Part shown: in pieces, positions 6,755 to 11,108 of the stretch
Layout: every line of letters begins with the position of its first letter
How positions within the stretch are numbered: the first letter of the stretch is position 1
Assembly: GCA_012514545.1 (NCBI GenBank)
Contig: JAAZAC010000200.1
Location: 1-15,119 of the forward strand
Direction: 5' to 3'
From: Actinomycetales bacterium
Lineage (GTDB): Bacteria > Actinomycetota > Actinomycetes > Actinomycetales > Cellulomonadaceae
DNA: 15,119 nucleotides
Notes under the pieces: model-generated
Seen by the model: only the letters and a program-made list of their open reading frames with translations
Told to the model about the DNA's origin: nothing
Database searches by the model: none
Position numbers and translations under genes: made by a program

Positions 6755-8188
6755 TCAGGCCTCGACCTCGGCCCGGCCGGCGGACCACTCCGTGTGGAAC
6801 GAGCCGGTGCGGTCGGTGCGCCGGTACGTGTGCGCGCCGAAGAAGTCCCGCTGGGCCTGGATGAGGTTGGCCGGCAGCCGCTCGGCCCGCACGCCGTCGT
6901 AGTACGCGAGCGAGGACGCGAACGCGGGCACCGGCACCCCGTTGGTCGCGGCAGCGGCGACGACGCGGCGCCAGGCGGCGACGCCGTCGCCCACCGCCTG
7001 CGCGAAGTACGGGTCCGCGAGCAGGAGCGGCAGGTCCGGGTCGCGCTCGTACGCCTCGGTGATCCGGTCGAGGAAGCGGGCCCGGATGATGCAGCCGCCG
7101 CGCCAGATGCGGGCCATGGCGCCGCGGTCGATGCCCCAGCCCATCTCCGCCGACGCCGCGGCGATCTGCTCGAAGCCCTGCGAGTAGGCCACGACCTTCG
7201 ACGCGTACAGCGCGCGGCGCACGTCCTCGACGAACGCGTCGCGGTCGGGCACGTGCCACGTGCCGGCGTGGGCGGGCAGGCCGCGCCCGGCGGCCCGCTG
7301 CGGCGCCGAGCCCGACAGCGCCCGCGCGAACGTGGCCTCGGCGATGCCCGTGACCGGCACGCCGAGGTCGAGCGCGTTCTGCACCGTCCAGCGGCCGGTG
7401 CCCTTCTGCTCGGCCGCGTCGAGCACGACGTCGACGAACGCGCCGCCCGTGACCGGGTCGGTGTGGCCGAGCACCTCGGCGGTGATCTCGATGAGGAACG
7501 ACTCGAGGTCGCCCGTGTTCCACTCCGCGAAGACCTGGCCGATCTCCGCGGCCGACGCGCCCAGTCCCTGCCGCAGCAGGTCGTACGCCTCGGCGATGAG
7601 CTGCATGTCGGCGTACTCGATGCCGTTGTGCACCATCTTGACGAAGTGGCCCGCGCCGTCCGGGCCGACGTGCGTGCAGCACGGGGTGCCGTCGACCTGC
7701 GCGGCGATCGTCTCGAGCATCGGCCCGAGCGACGCGTACGCCTCGGCGGTGCCGCCCGGCATGATGCTCGGCCCGTTGAGCGCGCCCTCCTCGCCGCCGG
7801 AGACGCCGGCGCCGACGAAGTGCAGGCCGCGCTCGCGCAGCGCCGCCTCCCGCCGCCGGGTGTCCGGGAAGTGCGCGTTGCCGGCGTCGACGACGATGTC
7901 GCCGGGCTCGAGCAGCGGCACCAGCTCGTCGATGACGGCGTCCGTCGGCGCGCCCGCCTTGACCATGATGACGACCTTGCGCGGCCGCTCGAGTGCGGCG
8001 ACGAGGTCCGCGAGGGTCTCGGCGGGGACGAAGGTGCCCTCGTGCCCGTGCTCCTCGACGAGCGACCGCGTCCGCGCGGAGGTCCGGTTGTGGACCGCGA
8101 CGGCGTAGCCGTGCCGGGCGAAGTTGCGCGCGAGGTTGCGGCCCATGACCGCCAGTCCGGTGACGCCGATCTGGGCGAGTGCAGTCAT
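6755..8188 (-). CDS. gnd: 6-phosphogluconate dehydrogenase, decarboxylating (NADP-type)
   Basis: Oxidative pentose-phosphate enzyme converting 6-phosphogluconate to ribulose 5-phosphate, CO2 and NADPH in the cytoplasm. The 477-aa protein is the usual length of the long, dimeric Gnd form. It shows the Rossmann motif IGVTGLAVMGRNLA (7-20) with NRT (34-36), typical of NADP binding; the substrate loop GGEEGALNGPSIMPGG (131-146); catalytic Lys184 and Glu191 in FVKMVHNGIEYADMQ; KGTGRWTVQNALDLG; and the C-terminal QRDFFGAHTYRRTD tail that reaches the partner subunit. The ATG at 8186-8188 is preceded by GGAGGG (minus strand of 8199-8204) with a 10-nt spacer. It is the first gene of a minus-strand run with the ligase and racemase (3-nt and 2-nt gaps), an unusual partnership. 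Confidence 0.96.
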   Translation of the reverse strand: MTALAQIGVTGLAVMGRNLARNFARHGYAVAVHNRTSARTRSLVEEHGHEGTFVPAETLADLVAALERPRKVVIMVKAGAPTDAVIDELVPLLEPGDIVVDAGNAHFPDTRRREAALRERGLHFVGAGVSGGEEGALNGPSIMPGGTAEAYASLGPMLETIAAQVDGTPCCTHVGPDGAGHFVKMVHNGIEYADMQLIAEAYDLLRQGLGASAAEIGQVFAEWNTGDLESFLIEITAEVLGHTDPVTGGAFVDVVLDAAEQKGTGRWTVQNALDLGVPVTGIAEATFARALSGSAPQRAAGRGLPAHAGTWHVPDRDAFVEDVRRALYASKVVAYSQGFEQIAAASAEMGWGIDRGAMARIWRGGCIIRARFLDRITEAYERDPDLPLLLADPYFAQAVGDGVAAWRRVVAAAATNGVPVPAFASSLAYYDGVRAERLPANLIQAQRDFFGAHTYRRTDRTGSFHTEWSAGRAEVEA

Positions 8189-8198
8189 GCGGGCGGAT

Positions 8199-8233
8199 CC
8201 CTCCGTGCTCGACGACGCGACGTCGGCAGCCTA
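8199..8233 (-). promoter_or_regulatory. Candidate gnd operon promoter -10 and ribosome binding site
   Basis: On the minus strand a TAGGCT hexamer (complement of 8228-8233) precedes a leader of about 33 nt that contains GGAGGG (8199-8204), 10 nt before the ATG at 8188. Unlike several neighbours, this gene therefore appears to have a normal leader. A 12-bp palindrome CCGGACGTCCGG at 8280-8291 lies between the divergent gnd and DUF3000 promoters. No -35 was recognised. Confidence 0.35.
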
Positions 8234-8346
8234 GTGGCGCGCCCGGGCGCGGGCCGCGACCGTCCACCCGGCCGTCCGACCGGACGTCCGGCGCGGCGGG
8301 CCGCGTCCGTCCAGCGCGCCTCTCCCGACGGCGACGCCCCCGGCCG

Positions 8347-8352
8347 TACGCT
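8347..8352 (+). promoter_or_regulatory. Candidate -10 element (TACGCT) for leaderless DUF3000 gene
   Basis: TACGCT ends 7 nt before the GTG at 8360, with no Shine-Dalgarno motif between, suggesting a leaderless mRNA. Confidence 0.4.
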
Positions 8353-8359
8353 GCCAACC

Positions 8360-8941
8360 GTGATCACCCCCGACGCGGACGTCCCACCGGCGTTCGTCCA
8401 GGCGCTGCAGGCCCTGGCCGCGCGTCGGCTGCGCCCGGAGGTCCGACTCAGCGAGATCCCCGCACCGACGCGCATCGCCCCGTTCGCCGTCGCCCTGAGC
8501 GCGGAGGTCGGGGACGCCGACGAGGAGCTCGTGCCGGAGGTCGAGGCGGCGTCCGGCAGGTTCGTGCTCCTCCACGACCCCGCCGGCCAGGAGGCCTGGG
8601 AGGGCACGTTCCGGGTCGTCACGCTGGTCCGGGCGGCGCTCGACGCCGAGCTGGGCGCCGACCCGCTGCTGTGCGAGGCCGCCTGGAGCTGGGTCGTGGA
8701 CTCCCTCGACCAGGCCGGCGCGACGCACCGCGCGCTCGGCGGGACCGTGACCCGGGTCGTGTCCCAGTCGTTCGGGGCGCTCGCCGAGCGGCCCGGCGAG
8801 GTGGAGGTCGAGATCCGCGCGTCGTGGACCCCCGAGGGCGACGCGGGCGAGCACCTCGCCGCGTGGGGCGCCGTGCTGTGCACGGCCGCCGGCCTGCCGC
8901 CGCTGCCCGACGGCGTGGCCCCCCTGACGCCCCGGCGCTGA
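8360..8941 (+). CDS. DUF3000 family protein
   Basis: A 193-aa soluble, acidic protein of the actinobacterial DUF3000 family, whose function is unknown to me. Recognisable stretches are PPAFVQALQALAARRLRPE near the N-terminus, LSEIPAPTRIAPFAVALSAE (about 31-50), and the Trp-containing CEAAWSWVVDSLDQAGA. No signal peptide, transmembrane helix or catalytic motif is apparent. The GTG at 8360 is the first start in frame after upstream sequence that no longer looks coding, and it is 7 nt after a -10-like hexamer. In actinobacteria a DUF3000 gene often precedes an HRDC/RNase D gene; here a small LuxR-type gene is placed between them. That placement is recalled from general knowledge. Confidence 0.8.
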   Translation: MITPDADVPPAFVQALQALAARRLRPEVRLSEIPAPTRIAPFAVALSAEVGDADEELVPEVEAASGRFVLLHDPAGQEAWEGTFRVVTLVRAALDAELGADPLLCEAAWSWVVDSLDQAGATHRALGGTVTRVVSQSFGALAERPGEVEVEIRASWTPEGDAGEHLAAWGAVLCTAAGLPPLPDGVAPLTPRR

Positions 8942-8955
8942 GCCCGCGCGCGGGC
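8942..8955 (+). terminator. Possible terminator after the DUF3000 gene
   Basis: GCCCGCGCGCGGGC is a perfect 14-bp palindrome starting at the base after the stop codon. It could form a GC-only hairpin (5-bp stem with a 4-nt loop). There is no U tract; termination is inferred only from position. Confidence 0.25.
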
Positions 8956-8962
8956 CCGGCGC

Positions 8963-9016
8963 GCGCCGCGATGTCGGACGGCGCCGCGATGTCGGACGGC
9001 GCCGCGATGTCGCACG
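8963..9016. repeat. Three tandem copies of an 18-bp unit
   Basis: The unit GCGCCGCGATGTCGGACG occurs at 8963-8980 and 8981-8998 exactly and at 8999-9016 with one change (G to C, giving TCGCACG). It lies in the 227-bp gap between the DUF3000 and LuxR-type genes. Each copy contains ATGTCG in the same frame as the downstream regulator, which stays open, so an N-terminally extended regulator (from 8971) is formally possible but unlikely given the promoter and ribosome binding site further downstream. Confidence 0.9.
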
Positions 9017-9020
9017 CCGT

Positions 9021-9066
9021 CCCTTGCACGCCGCCGCGCCGCGCCGCAAGCCCCTTGCACGTCGCC
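9021..9066. repeat. 15-bp direct repeat pair upstream of the LuxR-type gene
   Basis: CCCTTGCACGCCGCC (9021-9035) and CCCTTGCACGTCGCC (9052-9066) differ at one base and start 31 bp apart, close to three helical turns. GCAAG-CCC-CTTGC (9046-9058) makes a small inverted repeat overlapping the second copy. The pair could be operator sites upstream of the candidate promoter at 9103-9130; the binding protein is unknown. Confidence 0.6.
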
Positions 9067-9102
9067 GCCCGGATCTTCGCCCGCACGAGACCGGACATCG
9101 GG

Positions 9103-9130
9103 CTCAAGCCGGGCGTGTGGGGTGCCGATA
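9103..9130 (+). promoter_or_regulatory. Candidate sigma-28 (FliA/WhiG-type) promoter
   Basis: CTCAAGCC (9103-9110) and GCCGATA (9124-9130) resemble the sigma-28 consensus (TAAAGTTT, 11-nt spacer, GCCGATAA). Aligning TCAAGCCG (9104-9111) with the -35 leaves a 12-nt spacer. Transcription from it would give a leader of about 30 nt to the GTG at 9169, containing GGAG at 9157-9160. This suggests a flagellar or WhiG-like regulon, which the window cannot confirm. Confidence 0.5.
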
Positions 9131-9168
9131 CCGCTAGGGCAGCATCCCCCCGTCCCGGAGCGAGCCCA

Positions 9169-9684
9169 GTGACTGTCGAGCAGGTCCGTACGCCCGCCGT
9201 CCCGCGGTCGCGTTCCCACGCGACCCGTCCCCTCGCCGCGACGGGGGTGACGCCCCCACGGCCGGCGGCCGACGACGGGCCGCTCTGCCTCGTCGTCCCG
9301 GAGATCGGCGAGGGCGAGGGCGCGGCGCTGGCGCGCACGCTGCGGCGTCGGGAGCACACGCGCGCGGTGCTGCTCACCCGCAAGGCGGCGCGGCGCGACG
9401 TCGTCGCCCTCCTCGGCGGCGGGGTGCGCGGCGTCGTGACCACCGAGCCGCAGGGCGGGCCCCGGGTCGCCCGCGGCATCCCGGGCACGCCGGCGCTCAC
9501 CGCGCGCGAGGTCGGCGTCCTGCGGCTGGTCGCCGAGGGGCGGACCAACCGGGAGATCGGCGAGGAGCTGTCGCTGTCGGCCCTCACGGTCAAGAGCCAC
9601 CTCGCGCGGATCTCGCGCAAGGTCGGCACGGGCGACCGCGCCGAGATGGTCGCGTACGCCATCCGGCACGACCTGCTGCGCTGA
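9169..9684 (+). CDS. LuxR/NarL-type helix-turn-helix transcriptional regulator with degenerate N-terminal domain
   Basis: A 171-aa predicted DNA-binding protein. Residues about 108-168 are a GerE/LuxR helix-turn-helix: PALTAREVGVLRLVAEGRTN then REIGEELSLSALTVKSHLAR, with the recognition helix near 138-150. The N-terminal part is short: a Pro/Arg-rich tail (1-36) and about 60 residues (PLCLVVPEIGEG... RAVLLTRKAARRDVVALLGG...VRGVVTT) that look like the last strands and helices of a response-regulator receiver. I see no acidic pocket or phospho-acceptor Asp, so it is probably phosphorylation-independent. The GTG at 9169 is chosen because GGAG (9157-9160) is 8 nt upstream. The sigma-28-like promoter hints at a motility-linked role. 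It ends 50 bp before the RNase D gene. Confidence 0.85.
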   Translation: MTVEQVRTPAVPRSRSHATRPLAATGVTPPRPAADDGPLCLVVPEIGEGEGAALARTLRRREHTRAVLLTRKAARRDVVALLGGGVRGVVTTEPQGGPRVARGIPGTPALTAREVGVLRLVAEGRTNREIGEELSLSALTVKSHLARISRKVGTGDRAEMVAYAIRHDLLR

Positions 9685-9721
9685 TCGGCCCTGTCGCGCG
9701 GGACCGACGCCGCGCAGGCCG

Positions 9722-9727
9722 TACCGT
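9722..9727 (+). promoter_or_regulatory. Candidate -10 element (TACCGT) for leaderless RNase D gene
   Basis: TACCGT ends 7 nt before the ATG at 9735. The alternative GTG at 9726 overlaps this hexamer, which argues for the ATG as the start. Confidence 0.4.
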
Positions 9728-9734
9728 GGCCCTC

Positions 9735-11009
9735 ATGGCGGAGCGGGAGGCACCCGAGCCGGGTGTTCCGACCCCCGGCGAGCCTGCTGCGGGCGCGCCG
9801 GAGGCCCCGCTCGTCGTCCCCCTGACGGAGCCCGCCGACGGCGTGCCCGACGTCGTCGACACCCCCCGCCGGCTCGCCGAGGTCGTCGCGGCCTTCGCCG
9901 CGGGCACGGGCCCCGTCGCCGTCGACGCGGAGCGCGCCTCCGGCTACCGGTACGGCCAGCGCACCTACCTCGTGCAGCTCCGGCGCCGCGGCGCGGGCAC
10001 GGCGATCATCGACCCGGTCGCCCTGCCGGACCTGTCCGCACTGAGCGCCGCGCTGCGCGGCACGGAGTGGGTGCTCCACGCGGCCTCGCAGGACCTGCCG
10101 GGACTCGCGGAGCAGGGCCTCGTGCCCGACGAGGTGTTCGACACCGAGCTCGCCGCCCGGCTCCTCGGCATGGAGCGGGTCGGGCTCGCGGCGGTCGTGG
10201 CCGAGGTGCTGGGTCGCGGCCTCGCCAAGGAGCACTCGGCCGTCGACTGGTCGACGCGCCCCCTGCCCGCCGAGTGGCTGCGCTACGCCGCCCTCGACGT
10301 GGAGCTCCTCGTCGACCTGCGGGACGCGCTGCACGAGCGCCTGCGCCGCGAGGGCAAGCTCGAGTGGGCGCGGCAGGAGTTCGCCGCCGTGCGCGACGCG
10401 CCGCCGCCCGCGCCCCGCGCCGAGCCGTGGCGCCGCACGTCCGGCCTGCACGCGGTGCGCAGCACGCGGGGCCTCGCCGTCGTCCGCGCCCTGTGGGAGG
10501 CGCGCGACGCGGACGCCCGCGCACGGGACGTCTCCCCCGGCCGCGTGCTGCCCGACGCCGCGCTCGTCGCCGCCGGCCTGGCGCTGCCGCGGTCGGTCGC
10601 CGCGCTGACCGAGCTCAAGCCGTTCGCCGGCCGCGCGACCCGTCGGCGCGCCGCCTACTGGTTCGCGGCCGTCCAGCGGGCCCTCGAGCTCCCCGACGCC
10701 GAGCTGCCGTCCGCGCGCGGGCCGCGCAACGACGGGCCGCCGCCGCCGCGCTCGTGGCCGGACCGCGACCCCGCGGCCGCCGCGCGCCTCGCCGCGGCGC
10801 GCGCCCTGCTCCGCGAGACCGGCGAGCGCCTGCACGTCCCGGTCGAGAACCTCCTGCAGCCCGACCTGCTGCGCCGGGTGTGCTGGAGCCCGCCCGACCC
10901 CGTCAGCGCCGGGTCGGTCGCCGACGCGCTGCGGGCCGGCGTCGCGCGCCCGTGGCAGGTCGAGCTGCTCGCCGAGCCGCTCGCCGCGGCGTTCGCTACG
11001 GTTCAGTAG
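9735..11009 (+). CDS. Ribonuclease D-like 3'-5' exonuclease with HRDC domain
   Basis: A 424-aa DEDDy-family exonuclease, expected to trim structured RNA 3' ends in the cytoplasm. Catalytic motifs: Asp64 and Glu66 in VAVDAERASGYRYGQRTYL (motif I), Asp120 in HAASQDLPGL (motif II), and Tyr184 with Asp188 in LRYAALDVELL (motif III, the DEDDy form). LAKEHSAVDWSTRPL is typical of RNase D. Residues about 235-305 form the HRDC nucleic-acid-binding domain (GLHAVRSTRGLAVVRALWEA), followed by a second helical C-terminal region ending AAAFATVQ. The N-terminal 45 residues are Pro/Glu-rich and probably unstructured. I prefer the ATG at 9735 over the GTG at 9726, which lies in the candidate -10 hexamer. Confidence 0.92.
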   Translation: MAEREAPEPGVPTPGEPAAGAPEAPLVVPLTEPADGVPDVVDTPRRLAEVVAAFAAGTGPVAVDAERASGYRYGQRTYLVQLRRRGAGTAIIDPVALPDLSALSAALRGTEWVLHAASQDLPGLAEQGLVPDEVFDTELAARLLGMERVGLAAVVAEVLGRGLAKEHSAVDWSTRPLPAEWLRYAALDVELLVDLRDALHERLRREGKLEWARQEFAAVRDAPPPAPRAEPWRRTSGLHAVRSTRGLAVVRALWEARDADARARDVSPGRVLPDAALVAAGLALPRSVAALTELKPFAGRATRRRAAYWFAAVQRALELPDAELPSARGPRNDGPPPPRSWPDRDPAAAARLAAARALLRETGERLHVPVENLLQPDLLRRVCWSPPDPVSAGSVADALRAGVARPWQVELLAEPLAAAFATVQ

Positions 11010-11038
11010 CATCCCGTCGTCGCCGCGGCCGGGGCCTC

Positions 11039-11081
11039 GCCTCCTCGCCGCGGCACGGCCGTGGTCCCGCGGCGAGGAGGC
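11039..11081 (+). promoter_or_regulatory. 15-bp perfect hairpin that buries a Shine-Dalgarno sequence
   Basis: GCCTCCTCGCCGCGG (11039-11053) is the exact complement of CCGCGGCGAGGAGGC (11067-11081), with a 13-nt loop that itself holds the palindrome CACGGCCGTG (11054-11063). The right arm contains AGGAGG (11075-11080), the only strong ribosome binding site before the leader ORF and fadB. A competing pairing of TCGCCGCGG (11020-11028) with CCGCGGCGA (11067-11075) would leave most of AGGAGG free. It could be a terminator for the RNase D gene, but no U tract follows. A translational control element is the more interesting reading. Confidence 0.5.
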
Positions 11082-11084
11082 CGA

Positions 11085-11108
11085 GTGATCGACGAGCACC
11101 ACCCGTGA
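11085..11108 (+). CDS. Seven-codon leader ORF overlapping the fadB start
   Basis: GTG ATC GAC GAG CAC CAC CCG TGA reads MIDEHHP and stops. Its GTG is 4 nt after AGGAGG, and its TGA (11106-11108) overlaps the fadB GTG (11105-11107) as GTGA, the classic coupling arrangement. fadB has no good ribosome binding site of its own, so coupled re-initiation would explain its translation. Alternatively, a missing or extra base near 11096-11104 would place GTG 11085 in frame as the true fadB start. Chance occurrence is possible for so short a frame. Confidence 0.4.
   Translation: MIDEHHP

Noticed and set aside
5516..8359. A very long plus-strand open frame across the racemase-ligase-gnd region
   Set aside because: It is antisense to three well-supported genes and has low-complexity composition; only the part from 8360 on is protein-like (DUF3000).
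8963..9066. CRISPR array or transposon end
   Set aside because: The 18-bp units are directly abutting with no spacers, the 15-bp pair is only two copies, and no cas, transposase or integrase gene is nearby.
8971..9168. Upstream ATG start for the LuxR-type gene inside the 18-bp repeats
   Set aside because: It would add about 66 repetitive residues and put the sigma-28-like promoter and the GGAG site inside the coding region; the GTG at 9169 explains both better.
9726..9728. GTG as the start of the RNase D gene
   Set aside because: It overlaps the TACCGT hexamer; the ATG at 9735 is 7 nt after that hexamer, matching the spacing at the other leaderless genes.
8619..11102. Long minus-strand open frame opposite the DUF3000, LuxR-type and RNase D genes
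   Set aside because: No domain, no ribosome binding site, Arg/Gly/Ala-rich composition; the plus-strand genes carry clear family motifs.
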